From Hyphomonas sp. (GTDB lineage Bacteria; Pseudomonadota; Alphaproteobacteria; Caulobacterales; Hyphomonadaceae), in NCBI GenBank assembly GCA_020638455.1, contig JACKIK010000001.1:310001-374000 (forward strand): a DNA stretch of 64,000 nt, written 5' to 3'. This document shows positions 32,484 to 41,493 of the stretch, one piece after another. Within the stretch, counting starts at the first letter, position 1; every line of letters starts with the position of its first letter. The notes below the pieces were generated by a model. That model saw only the letters and a list, made by a program, of their open reading frames with translations. It searched no databases and was not told the origin of the DNA. A program made the position numbers and the translations under genes.

Positions 32484-33593
32484 TCAGGTGGCGCCGTCGA
32501 GGATCGACCTGAATCCGCTGGGCGCATGCGGGCCCATGAAAAGCTGTTCGAAGACGCCGATCCCTTCCGACGACAGGCCGCCGGGGCCCTCGTGGCGGGC
32601 CCGGACGACTTCCTGGATGTGAAGGTTCTCGGGGATTTGCCAGGAGGCATTCGGGTCGAAGTCTTCCCGCTCCACGACCAGCTGATCGCCGTGACTCATG
32701 CCATGCCGGAATTTCGGGTGGCCGTAACCGATGCCTTTCATCAGGAAGGTGCCGATGGGTTCGAAATGAACCGCATGCGGATTGCCCTGCCCGTCCTTCA
32801 CATTCAGTGTCGCGCTGGCCATGCGGCGCGTGCCGGCAGCGTAGGTCACATCCATCTGCGCATCGTCCAGGTGCAGGCTTTCGCCCTGTTTCGCGCCGTC
32901 CATGACGAGAACGGAGCGCTTGTTCCAGGCCTCCCCCTTCGCATCGTCATTGACGTGGAAGTAGAGGGAAAGGTTCGGGAAATTGGTCGGCGTCCAGATC
33001 CAGTAGAATTGCGGGTCGAGCGGCGGGATCAGCGGCTGGGCATCCGGAGCGCCGATCGGACGCACGCCCCAGGAGCGGTCGCGCGTGCCGGTCCATGACG
33101 CCGGGTCGAGCCGGACCTCCTTGCCGTCGACCTTCAACGTGCCTGACCAGCGGCCGTTCTGCGTCATTCGGGTCAGGTCCATCAGCATGCGCGGACCCTG
33201 GCGGCGGGTGAAGCGCGGTTCTTCAATCGGGAATGAGCGCCCGGTGAACTCGCCATCGAAGGCGATCCCTTCGGTTTCCTTGACCTGAAGGCGGATGCGC
33301 TTCAGCGGCTCCAGCACCTCGACCGAAAATCCGCCCACGAATGTATCCATGCGCTCCATGTTGAGCGGGCGGGAAAAGAAGAGCGAACTCTGCCTGCCGT
33401 CGCGCAGGACCGAGAAGCTGGCGTCGATCACGTTGAGGTGCGGGTAGACGCCCATCGCCGCGGCAAAGAAGACGCTGCCGTCGGCCGAATAGCCATTGTA
33501 GAAATAGCGGTCGTAGAAGTTCCGGTCCGAGCCCGAATAGGCGACGGGTTCCGGGGTCTGGTGGATCGGGTATTCGTCTCCGGCGGTGAGCAT
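32484..33593 (-). CDS. Conserved hypothetical protein (tocopherol cyclase/AttH-like fold possible)
   Basis: A 369-residue beta-rich soluble protein. Features include HQTPEPVAYSGSDRNFYDRYFYNGYS near the N-terminus, EFTGRSFPIEEPRFTRR in the middle and WTGTRDRSWGVRP around residue 190, a pattern seen in lipocalin-like hydratase or cyclase relatives that are common in Hyphomonas, sphingomonads and mycobacteria. The function is not established. The start at 33593 has a GAGGAAGGAA ribosome site, although the frame is open to 33830. A role in steroid or lipid handling is only a suggestion. Confidence 0.7.
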   Translation of the reverse strand: MLTAGDEYPIHQTPEPVAYSGSDRNFYDRYFYNGYSADGSVFFAAAMGVYPHLNVIDASFSVLRDGRQSSLFFSRPLNMERMDTFVGGFSVEVLEPLKRIRLQVKETEGIAFDGEFTGRSFPIEEPRFTRRQGPRMLMDLTRMTQNGRWSGTLKVDGKEVRLDPASWTGTRDRSWGVRPIGAPDAQPLIPPLDPQFYWIWTPTNFPNLSLYFHVNDDAKGEAWNKRSVLVMDGAKQGESLHLDDAQMDVTYAAGTRRMASATLNVKDGQGNPHAVHFEPIGTFLMKGIGYGHPKFRHGMSHGDQLVVEREDFDPNASWQIPENLHIQEVVRARHEGPGGLSSEGIGVFEQLFMGPHAPSGFRSILDGAT

Positions 33594-33695
33594 GGCGCAG
33601 GTTCCTTCCTCGGCGTGACCTCTTGGCGGGCGGGGCCTGACGGCTAGGGTAGCCGGGCGCAGCCGCGCGGCAAGGGGTGACGCAAGGGAGGCAGG

Positions 33696-34124
33696 ATGGC
33701 GAGCCGGATCAGTATTGAAGAAGCCAACGACTTCATGGGCATTGCCTTCGAGACGAAAGGGCCGCGCCATGTCGTGACGCATCTCGATGACGGGCATGCC
33801 GTGGTGCGACTGGAAACGGATCATACGCATCTGCGGCCCGGCGGTTACATCTCAGGGCCGACGCAGATGGCGCTGGTGGACACGGCCGCCTATTTCTCGG
33901 TGATGTCCCTCGTCGGCCTTGAGCCGATGGCGGTGACCAGCAATCTCAACATGAATTTTTTGCGACCCTGTATCGGCAAGACGGTTGTGGCCGACGCGCG
34001 GATGCTGAAGATCGGCGTCGCCCTCGCTGTGATGGAGGTGGATGTGCGGGTTGAAGGTGCAGAGAAGGCGGCAAGCCACGCCATCGTGACCTATGCCCTG
34101 CCGCGGAAGGAGACCGGCGCGTGA
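33696..34124 (+). CDS. PaaI-family thioesterase (hotdog fold)
   Basis: A 142-residue hotdog-fold protein. HLRPGGYISGPTQMALVDTAAYFSVMSL at about residues 46-73 matches the central helix and active-site region of PaaI-like acyl-CoA thioesterases, and LNMNFLRPCIGKTVVADARMLK is the following beta hairpin. The ATG has a GGGAGGCAGG ribosome site. It overlaps the DUF423 gene by four bases (GTGA), so both are translated together. The acyl-CoA substrate is not known. Confidence 0.88.
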   Translation: MASRISIEEANDFMGIAFETKGPRHVVTHLDDGHAVVRLETDHTHLRPGGYISGPTQMALVDTAAYFSVMSLVGLEPMAVTSNLNMNFLRPCIGKTVVADARMLKIGVALAVMEVDVRVEGAEKAASHAIVTYALPRKETGA

Positions 34125-34480
34125 ACCGGCTTGTCATGGCCGCCGCCCTGCTCGGGTTTCTGACTGTCGCGCTGGGCGCGTTCGGGGCACATGCGCTGGC
34201 GGGGCAGCTCAGTGCCGAGGGTGAGGCCTGGTGGCACACCGCGACGCTTTACGCCCTGCCCCATGCGGCGGCTGCGCTGGCGATCGGTCTCTCGGGCCGG
34301 CGTGGCCTGCTCGGCACCGGCGGTTGGCTGCTGGTGGCGGGCGCAGCAGTCTTCGCCGCGACGCTCTATGCCATGGCGCTCGGTGCACCGCGCTGGTTCG
34401 GTGCGATCACGCCGCTTGGCGGAACGGCGATGCTGGCAGGATGGGTGCTGGCCGCCATCGGCGGTGCACGGACGAATTAG
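34121..34480 (+). CDS. DUF423 family small membrane protein
   Basis: A 119-residue protein with four predicted membrane helices. The beginning LVMAAALLGFLTVALGAFGAHAL and the GAITPLGGTAMLAGWVLAAIG end are typical of DUF423 (YgdD-like) proteins. It starts with GTG within the PaaI stop codon. The family function is unknown. Its stop overlaps that of a convergent lipoprotein gene by four bases. Confidence 0.88.
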   Translation: MNRLVMAAALLGFLTVALGAFGAHALAGQLSAEGEAWWHTATLYALPHAAAALAIGLSGRRGLLGTGGWLLVAGAAVFAATLYAMALGAPRWFGAITPLGGTAMLAGWVLAAIGGARTN

Positions 34481-35109
34481 GACGCGGCGGTGCCGACCGA
34501 CGCATACTTGTCGGCAAGCTGGTTCGCCGTGTCGCGCGCATCGTCTATGGTGGCGGCGAAGGCGTCGAGTTCCTGGTCGACCACGCCGGTATCGACATCC
34601 AGTTCAGGCCGCGCGGCAACTTCACCGAGCGCACTCTGGAAGCTGCGATAAGCCATCTGGGCGCGGACGAGTGCGCGCTCGTAGCTCATCAGGTCGGCCC
34701 GTGAAGCAACATGCTGGCTGTCGGTCACTTCCGGCTGGTCCAGCAGGGCGCGGGCCTCGCGGCTGACGCCGCTGAGCCCGGCGCGGGCGTCCTTCGTGTC
34801 CTTTACGATACGCGACAGAACCAGCACGGGCGCACGCTTGTCGGCGCCGATGCGGGCGGCATAGGTGTCGGCGCGTGCCTGTTCCCGGCTCATGCCGTTG
34901 ATCAGCGTATCGGCGAGACCGGCGAGACCGCCGCTCGATTTGACCCAGCCGGCCTCGACCGCCTGGTCACAATAATCCGTGGAAGCTGTGCGAAGTGCAG
35001 ATTGTGTCTGGGAAATGCCCGAAGTGACCGTAGCCTGCCCCGGAATGACCGAAACAGTTGCGCATCCTGCCAGAAGGCATAGGGATACACCAAGAAAAAC
35101 GCTACGCAT
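34477..35109 (-). CDS. Hypothetical lipoprotein
   Basis: A 210-residue envelope protein. MRSVFLGVSLCLLAGCATVS gives lipobox LAGC with Cys16 as the modified residue. The mature portion is nearly all helical, has a second Cys (DYCDQAVEAGW) near residue 47, and no recognised domain. A TTG codon precedes the ATG in frame, but the ATG at 35109 is the better start. It faces the proline iminopeptidase gene across a 114-base gap. Confidence 0.78.
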   Translation of the reverse strand: MRSVFLGVSLCLLAGCATVSVIPGQATVTSGISQTQSALRTASTDYCDQAVEAGWVKSSGGLAGLADTLINGMSREQARADTYAARIGADKRAPVLVLSRIVKDTKDARAGLSGVSREARALLDQPEVTDSQHVASRADLMSYERALVRAQMAYRSFQSALGEVAARPELDVDTGVVDQELDAFAATIDDARDTANQLADKYASVGTAAS

Positions 35110-35223
35110 CAAACAGCCACCTGCAGACCTGACCGGACCCCGAAACCTCAGATTTCTCTACGGAAAGTCGCGGGTCCTGTCCATAACAGTTGGGCAGTTT
35201 GAGTGAGATTAGGTGAAGAGTGA

Positions 35224-36213
35224 ATGAACAGACGTGCTCCCAGACGAATTTTGTACCCGCGTCACGAAGCGCGCCGCACCGGGCGCCTGCGCGTATCGGA
35301 CCTGCACGAGATATTCTGGGAAGAATCCGGTAACCCTGATGGCGTGCCCGTGGTCGCTCTTCACGGCGGTCCGGGCGGTGGATCAAGCCCGGAAATGCGG
35401 CGTTTCTTCGATCCGGAGCGCTATCGGATCTTTCTGTTCGACCAGCGCGGTTGTGGCCGCTCGACGCCGCACTCGGAGCTGCGCGAGAACACGACGTGGG
35501 ACCTTGTGGACGATATCGAGACACTGCGCGAGCATGTCGGCGTCAAGCAATGGCTGGTGTTCGGCGGCTCATGGGGCTCCACCCTGTCACTCGCCTATGC
35601 GGTGACTCATACCGAGCGCGTGCTGGGCGTCGTGCTCCGCGGTGTGTTCCTGGTCTCGAAAGCGGAGATCCATTGGTTCTACCAGAGCGGAGCGAGCCGC
35701 CTGTTCCCGGACGCGTATGACCGATACGTCGCGCCGATCCCGGAGGATGAGCGGGACGACCTGCTGATGGCCTTTCACCGGCGCTTGACCGGCGACGACC
35801 GCCAGGCACGTCTCGACGCGGCGCGCGCCTGGTCGCGCTGGGAGGGCGAGACGCTGTCGATCAAGGGGCCGCTCACCACGCCGCCGCGCTTCAATGAAGA
35901 CGATTTCGTCGACGCCTTTGCGCGCATCGAGTGCCATTACTTCGTCAATCGCGGCTTCTTCGCGTCAGATGACTGGCTGCTTCGGGAGTGCGGCAAAAAG
36001 CTGAAGAACGTGCCGGGCGTCATCGTGCACGGGCGTTACGATGTGGTGACGCCGCTCTCGACCGCCTGGGCCTTGTCGAAGGCGTGGCCCAGGGCCGAGC
36101 TGCACATCGTGCCCGATGCCGGGCACTCGTCCATGGAGCCTGGCATTGTCGACCGGCTGATCCAGGCAACCGACCATTTTGCAGAAACGCTCGCCGCAAA
36201 AGCGCGCGCCTGA
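35224..36213 (+). CDS. pip: Proline iminopeptidase
   Basis: A 329-residue alpha/beta hydrolase of the S33 type. HGGPGGGSSPEM gives the oxyanion-hole signature, DQRGCGRSTPH follows, and GGSWGSTLSLAYA holds the catalytic Ser. The acid lies in GRYDVVTP and the His in DAGHSS. The protein removes N-terminal proline from peptides in the cytosol. The family-typical LHEIFWEESGNPDG also appears near residue 27. It is a single gene, ended by a strong terminator. Confidence 0.95.
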   Translation: MNRRAPRRILYPRHEARRTGRLRVSDLHEIFWEESGNPDGVPVVALHGGPGGGSSPEMRRFFDPERYRIFLFDQRGCGRSTPHSELRENTTWDLVDDIETLREHVGVKQWLVFGGSWGSTLSLAYAVTHTERVLGVVLRGVFLVSKAEIHWFYQSGASRLFPDAYDRYVAPIPEDERDDLLMAFHRRLTGDDRQARLDAARAWSRWEGETLSIKGPLTTPPRFNEDDFVDAFARIECHYFVNRGFFASDDWLLRECGKKLKNVPGVIVHGRYDVVTPLSTAWALSKAWPRAELHIVPDAGHSSMEPGIVDRLIQATDHFAETLAAKARA

Positions 36214-36236
36214 CAGCCCCCTGCCCCAACATGAAG

Positions 36237-36273
36237 AAAGCCCGCCATCCCGTTGGAATGGCGGGCTTTTTTA
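36237..36273. terminator. Rho-independent terminator, likely bidirectional
   Basis: A 12-base-pair stem, AAAGCCCGCCAT with ATGGCGGGCTTT around a nine-base loop, ends in a run of six T. It lies between pip and the convergent NSS transporter gene. The opposite strand also leaves the stem with a T-rich stretch, so it may serve both genes. Confidence 0.92.
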
Positions 36274-36285
36274 TCTGCCTGCTGA

Positions 36286-37707
36286 TTATTGGGCGGGCGG
36301 CGTCCAGTTGGGGCCCAGCAGGCCCTGCAGGAAGGCCGGCAGCTGCACATGGTACTGGTCCTGGATCTTGTCGAAGAAGCCGAAGAACAGGACGAGACCG
36401 ACAAAGGCCGGCACGAACCAGCGGACAAGGAAGCGCCAGACATTCATGATCGTGCCTTCGCCGAGTTCCGAGGTCATCATGTCGCGCGACAGGACCCAGC
36501 CCGCGAACACGGCGGTGAGGAACCCGCCGAGCGGCAGGAGGACGTTGCCGGTGATGAAGTCCATGAAGTCGAGATAATCGAGCGAGAAGATGTACGCGGC
36601 GCCGACCAGCCACAGCATGAAGCCGACGCCGAGCGCGGCACCCATGCGGGTCACACCCTGCCGTTCTTCCAGCCACGACACGGAAACCTCAAGCAGCGAG
36701 ATCGAGGACGTGTAGGCCGCGAACAGGGCGAGCGCGAAAAACAGGATCGCCATGATATAGCCCATGGTACCGAGCCCGCCGAACGCCACCGGCATCGACA
36801 CGAAGAACAGGCTGGGCCCGCCGGCCGGGTCGAGCCCCGCGGCAAACACGATCGGGAACACGGCAAAGCCCGCGATCAGGGCGACGAACGTGTCGGACCC
36901 CGCGACGATCACGGACGCTCGCGGAATGTTCGTCCCACGGTCGAGATAGGCGCCGTAGGTGATCATCAGGCAGGAGCCGACCCCGATGGAGAAGAAGGCC
37001 TGGCCGATGGCCTCGAGGAAGGTCTTGAACCCGACATCGCCCCATTTGGGCTGGAACAGGAACTCGAAAGTCGCCGCCGCATCGCCCTTGGTCAGCGAGA
37101 AGCCGACGATCAGCAAGAGCATGATGAAGAAGGCCGGCATCAGGATCGAGGCGGCCTTCTCGATGCCGCCCTTCACGCCACGCCCGACAATCGCGACATT
37201 GGCACCGATGAACAGCGCGAGCAGCATCAGCATGTACCACTTCGAAGCCAGCGGATGTTCGCCCTGCCCGATCACATTCGCAAAATTGGCGCCGGAAAGG
37301 TCCGGCGTGATGCCGGCAAAGCCGCCCTTTGCGGCCTGGATCACGAAGGCCAGCAGCCAGGATGAGATGACCATGTAGAAGGTCAGGATGAAGGTCGCCG
37401 TGATTGTGCCGATCCAGCCGACCGCGCCCCAGTTCTGGCTCTTGCTTTCGGCCCGCGCCAGGGATTCGATGCCCTCGACCGCCGACATGCCCGATTTCCG
37501 GCCCATGCCGTATTCCGCCATCAGCACAGGCAGGCCGATGAAGGCTGCGCAGATAATGTAGATCAGGATGAAGGCGCCGCCGCCATTCTCGCCGGCGGTA
37601 TATGGAAACCGCCAGAAATTGCCGAGCCCGACAGATGAGCCGACGGCAGCCATCAGGAAGCCGAACCGTGAGCCCCATGTTTCGGATTTGCGGGCGATTG
37701 TCGCCAT
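36286..37707 (-). CDS. Sodium-dependent transporter, neurotransmitter:sodium symporter (NSS) family
   Basis: A 473-residue LeuT-fold transporter with eleven or twelve membrane helices. WGSRFGFLMAAVGSSVGLGNFWRFPYTAGENGGGAF at the N-terminus is the first-helix substrate and sodium site, and SIGVGSCLMITYGAYL matches helix 6. Bacterial members carry amino acids such as tryptophan, leucine or tyrosine with Na+; the substrate here is not defined. It ends opposite pip at a shared terminator and stands alone. Confidence 0.94.
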   Translation of the reverse strand: MATIARKSETWGSRFGFLMAAVGSSVGLGNFWRFPYTAGENGGGAFILIYIICAAFIGLPVLMAEYGMGRKSGMSAVEGIESLARAESKSQNWGAVGWIGTITATFILTFYMVISSWLLAFVIQAAKGGFAGITPDLSGANFANVIGQGEHPLASKWYMLMLLALFIGANVAIVGRGVKGGIEKAASILMPAFFIMLLLIVGFSLTKGDAAATFEFLFQPKWGDVGFKTFLEAIGQAFFSIGVGSCLMITYGAYLDRGTNIPRASVIVAGSDTFVALIAGFAVFPIVFAAGLDPAGGPSLFFVSMPVAFGGLGTMGYIMAILFFALALFAAYTSSISLLEVSVSWLEERQGVTRMGAALGVGFMLWLVGAAYIFSLDYLDFMDFITGNVLLPLGGFLTAVFAGWVLSRDMMTSELGEGTIMNVWRFLVRWFVPAFVGLVLFFGFFDKIQDQYHVQLPAFLQGLLGPNWTPPAQ

Positions 37708-37787
37708 GTTCCCTCTCCCCAGGGTAAAAGATTTCGCGCGACCCTAGCGATGACGAAACAAAAATCAACGCACCTGCTGTGCGAGGG

Positions 37788-39011
37788 TCAGAACAGCCCC
37801 GCTGTGTTCAGCTTGTCATCGCGGTGCATGTAGACCGACAGGATCAGGCCGAAGCAGGACATTGCGGTCAGCATCGCGGTGCCGCCATACGAGATCAGCG
37901 GAAGCGGCATGCCGACCACAGGCAGCAGGCCGACAACCATGGCGACATTGAACACGACGTAGAAGGCAACGGTCGCCGTCGCGCCGGCCGCAGCGAACCG
38001 GCCGAAATTGCTGTTCGCCTGACGCGCGGTGTTGAGCGACCAGCCAAGCAGGATGGCAAAACCGACAAGGATCGCCGTCGCGCCGAGGAAGCCGAATTCC
38101 TCGGCGATCACGGTGAGAATGAAGTCGGTATGCTGTTCGGGCACATAATCCTGCTGGGACTGGATGCCCTGCAGGTAGCCTTTGCCGTTGAGGCCGCCGG
38201 CGCCGATCGCAATCTTCGCCTGCTCGATCTGGTAGCTCTCGCCGAGAGAGGTGGATGCGCCGCTGGAGCCGAACAGCTGCGCGAGGAACGTATCCACGCG
38301 GCCGCGCTGGTACGGCTCGAGCACGAACTGGTAGACCGGCCAGACGGCGGCAATGCCGGCGGCCCCGCCGCCGAGAATGATGCGGCCCGACAGGCCGGCG
38401 AGGAAGATCACCACACCGCCGGAGGCGATGATGGCGAGCGTCGTGCCGAGGTCCGGCTGCATGAACACCAGCGCGGACGGCACAAGGATGATCACGGCGG
38501 CGCCGATATGGACGAGGAAGCGGCTGCCGTTCGCGCCGAGCATGCTGTGATAGTATCGCGCCAGCGCCAGCGTCACGGCGAGCTTGGCGAATTCGGAAGG
38601 CTGGACGGCCACCGGCCCGATCTTCAGCCAGCGTTGCGCCCCGCCGCCCGTCACACCCATCACTTCCGTCAGCACGAGCAGCACAATGGTGCCCGCATAG
38701 GCAACCCAGGACAGGTTCATCCACCAGCTCAGCGGCAGCACCGCCAGCACCAGCATGACGATGAAGAACACGCCGAAGCGGATCAGCTGGATCTTCCAGA
38801 GATGCTGTTCGGCGGGATTGGTATGGGCCGAGGAATACAGCATGGCGATGCCGATCAGCGCCATGGCGACGACCAGCAGGATAAAGCCCCAGGGCAGGCG
38901 CGCGAGCTTGCCCAGCACGCTGCCGGCAGAGGCATCGAAGTTGAGCGAGGTGGCGGTGCGCGTGCGCGCCTCGCCCCGGCTGAAGCCCTGGAAACTGCCG
39001 TCACGGCTCAT
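37788..39011 (-). CDS. rodA: Rod-shape-determining glycosyltransferase RodA (MrdB)
   Basis: A 407-residue SEDS-family protein with about ten membrane helices. It polymerises lipid II into glycan strands for side-wall growth, working with PBP2. Motifs include GGGAQRWLKIGPVAVQPSEFAKLAV near residue 120, QPDLGTTLAIIASGG, and the C-terminal GLLPVVGMPLPLISYGGTAML. It is the last gene of the mreB-to-rodA run and overlaps mrdA by four bases. The first 30 residues form a longer cytosolic tail than in E. coli. Confidence 0.95.
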   Translation of the reverse strand: MSRDGSFQGFSRGEARTRTATSLNFDASAGSVLGKLARLPWGFILLVVAMALIGIAMLYSSAHTNPAEQHLWKIQLIRFGVFFIVMLVLAVLPLSWWMNLSWVAYAGTIVLLVLTEVMGVTGGGAQRWLKIGPVAVQPSEFAKLAVTLALARYYHSMLGANGSRFLVHIGAAVIILVPSALVFMQPDLGTTLAIIASGGVVIFLAGLSGRIILGGGAAGIAAVWPVYQFVLEPYQRGRVDTFLAQLFGSSGASTSLGESYQIEQAKIAIGAGGLNGKGYLQGIQSQQDYVPEQHTDFILTVIAEEFGFLGATAILVGFAILLGWSLNTARQANSNFGRFAAAGATATVAFYVVFNVAMVVGLLPVVGMPLPLISYGGTAMLTAMSCFGLILSVYMHRDDKLNTAGLF

Positions 39012-40945
39012 GCGGGCGCCTCCTCGTCATCGGCGGGCGCCACGACCGATGCGCTCTGCGTCCAGGCCGGGCGGCGACCGCTATTGGTGCGGATGGCATA
39101 GGCGAGAATGTCGCGCGCCAGGGGCGCCGCTGCGCCGGAACCGCTCTCGCCATGCTCGACAACGATGGCGCAGGCATATTTCGGATTGTCCGCTGGCGCA
39201 TAGGCGACAAACAGGGCGTGGTCGCGCAGTTCGCGCTCGATGTTGAGGCCCTTGCGGATGCCGCTGTCACGTTCGGCCTGCGAAATCCGCCGCACCTGCG
39301 CAGTGCCCGACTTCCCGGCCATGCGCGGACCGCCAAGCCCGAGATCGCCGGACCGCAACGCGGTACCGCCCGCCTCCGAGGTGACGCCATACATGCCCGA
39401 CTGCATGAGCTCTATGACCTTCGGATCAAGTGGTGCATCGAGAACATGCTTGTCCGGGTCTTTCGGTCCGAGGCCAATCAGGGTCGGCTTCAGGGCCGCG
39501 CCATCGGAAGCGACGCGCGCCGTCATCAGGGCGAGCTGCAGCGGCGTGACACCCAGCTGCCCCTGCCCGATACCGAAATTCAGCGTCTCGCCCTCGAACC
39601 AAGGCTCCTTCCGTGCCCGGAGTTTCCATTCAGGGTCCGGGACCAGGCCGCCGCGCGCGCCGGTCATGCCGAGCGACCAGGCTTCACCGAAACCGAACTT
39701 GCGCGCCGTGTCGGCGATCGCCTGCGCCCCCGTACGCCGGGCCACTTCGTAGAAGTAGACGTCACAGGACCCCCTGATGCCGCTATGCAGGTCCATCGAT
39801 CCGTGACCGCCATGCTTCCAGCAGTGCCAGGTGCGGTTGCCGAAATGATAGTAGCCGTTGCAGTGCACGCGGTCAGTCGGCTTGATCGCGCCGGTTTCGA
39901 GTGCGGCCGTGGCAACCACGATCTTGAAGGTTGACCCCGGCGGATAGACGCCGCCATGGGCGCGCGGATACAGCGGGGCACGCGTATCGTCGCGCAGCAG
40001 CGCATAGTCATGGCCGGATATGCCGTTGACGAAATCATTGGGATCGAAGGCGGGCGTCGACACCATGGCGAGGACATCGCCGGTCTCGACGTCCAGCACG
40101 ACCGCCGCGCCGCTTTCGCCCTCGAAGCGCTCGATAGCGACGCGTTGCAGGTCCATGTCGATGGTGACGAACAGGTCCTTGCCGGGTTCCGGCGCGAGGC
40201 GGTCGTCGGGAATCTGGTCGATCACGCGGCCGGCGGCATTGGTGACCAGCTTGTGGAAGCCCGGCTTGCCGCGCAGCCATTCCTCGGCGAAGCGCTCCAT
40301 GCCCTGGCGGCCGGTGCGCATGTCCGGATGGCGGAACATCCGGTCAATGGTCTCGGCCTCGTCAGCCGTCTTGCCTTCGGTCAGGCGCTGCAGGTCATCC
40401 TGGCTGGCGCGCGCGACATAGCCCAGCACATGCGCGAAATCGCGGCCACGCGGATAGGAACGCGTCAGCGCCATCTCCACCTGAACACCCGGCAGTTCCA
40501 CCGCATGGACGTTCATGCGGGCGAAGTCCTCATAGGTCAGCTCGTTGGCAACGATCACCGGCAGGAAGGCGGCGCGGCGCCGGCGGGCTCGCTGGATGTC
40601 TTCCAGCACACGGGTGACCTGCGTGTCCGAGAGGTCGATCAGCGATCCGATGCTGGCAATCGTGGCAGCGGGATCGTTGAGCTGTTCCGGGATGACCGTG
40701 ACGCGGCCCGCGCGGCGGTGCGAGGCGAGCGGCTTGCCGAAACGGTCGAGAATGCGTCCGCGCCGCGGCGGAGCGAGTTCGAGCTTGATATGGTTCTCAT
40801 TGGCGAGCTCGTCGTATTTCTCGCCTTCGAGGATCTGCAGCTGGAACAGGCGCGCAACGAGGCCGGCCCAGACGATGCCGCCGCCGACGCCGGCCATCAG
40901 TGTACGGCGGGAGAATTCCTGTTCGGGATTGTAGCTCTTGCTCAT
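39008..40945 (-). CDS. mrdA: Penicillin-binding protein 2 (MrdA)
   Basis: A 645-residue class B transpeptidase. A short cytosolic tail and a membrane anchor (residues 13-33) precede the non-catalytic domain. The transpeptidase domain has the active-site PPGSTFK with Ser near residue 340, an SxN region around residue 394 (SCD) and KSGTAQV near residue 554. It crosslinks side-wall peptidoglycan made by RodA. ATGA overlaps connect it to mreD and rodA. This is the canonical neighbour order of alphaproteobacterial rod-shape operons. Confidence 0.95.
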   Translation of the reverse strand: MSKSYNPEQEFSRRTLMAGVGGGIVWAGLVARLFQLQILEGEKYDELANENHIKLELAPPRRGRILDRFGKPLASHRRAGRVTVIPEQLNDPAATIASIGSLIDLSDTQVTRVLEDIQRARRRRAAFLPVIVANELTYEDFARMNVHAVELPGVQVEMALTRSYPRGRDFAHVLGYVARASQDDLQRLTEGKTADEAETIDRMFRHPDMRTGRQGMERFAEEWLRGKPGFHKLVTNAAGRVIDQIPDDRLAPEPGKDLFVTIDMDLQRVAIERFEGESGAAVVLDVETGDVLAMVSTPAFDPNDFVNGISGHDYALLRDDTRAPLYPRAHGGVYPPGSTFKIVVATAALETGAIKPTDRVHCNGYYHFGNRTWHCWKHGGHGSMDLHSGIRGSCDVYFYEVARRTGAQAIADTARKFGFGEAWSLGMTGARGGLVPDPEWKLRARKEPWFEGETLNFGIGQGQLGVTPLQLALMTARVASDGAALKPTLIGLGPKDPDKHVLDAPLDPKVIELMQSGMYGVTSEAGGTALRSGDLGLGGPRMAGKSGTAQVRRISQAERDSGIRKGLNIERELRDHALFVAYAPADNPKYACAIVVEHGESGSGAAAPLARDILAYAIRTNSGRRPAWTQSASVVAPADDEEAPA

Positions 40946-41493
40946 GCCGCCTGCCCCGGTGTTTCCCCGGGCCGGCGCCCGAGGTCGAAGGCCCGGTGGA
41001 TGAGGGCGTAGAGCAGGCCCGTCGTCAGCATGGCGGCGATCAGCGGCAGGATGCGGACCGCGTGGTCCTCAAGCGTCGAGGCCATCAGCCAGAGCAGGAG
41101 GAATGCACCGGCAAACAGCAGCACCGATGAAGTAATGGCGATCAGGGGTTCGCTCATCACGTCGAACTGGCTGGCAATGGCCGTACTGCCTGCATAAGTG
41201 AGCAGGTTCACCACTTCAAAGCACCCGAACGGTGCGTGGAAGATCACGTCCTGCATCACGCCGAACACGATCAGCACGAGCATCGGACGGATCGACAGGC
41301 CGACCCTGCCCCAGCCCACGGCGCCCCAGAGCGCGGCATGCGGCCAGGCAAAGGAGAGACCGAAAATATCGTTCCGGGTCAGGCCGAAAAGGCCGACGGC
41401 CGCGATCAGCGTGCTGCCGAGGATGAGCCGGATGGTGGGGCCGGACTTCGACCACGGCCCCTGCTTGCGGCGAAAGTCGAACGTGCCGGCCAT
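40942..41493 (-). CDS. mreD: Rod-shape-determining protein MreD
   Basis: A 183-residue membrane protein with about five helices and a charged N-terminus (FRRKQGPWSKSGPTIRLILG). Sequence conservation in MreD is weak, so the call rests on size, membrane profile, the R-P-M-L-V-L-I-V-FG motif region, and its place between mreC and mrdA. It overlaps mreC by one base and mrdA by four. It supports assembly of the elongation complex in the inner membrane. Confidence 0.88.
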   Translation of the reverse strand: MAGTFDFRRKQGPWSKSGPTIRLILGSTLIAAVGLFGLTRNDIFGLSFAWPHAALWGAVGWGRVGLSIRPMLVLIVFGVMQDVIFHAPFGCFEVVNLLTYAGSTAIASQFDVMSEPLIAITSSVLLFAGAFLLLWLMASTLEDHAVRILPLIAAMLTTGLLYALIHRAFDLGRRPGETPGQAA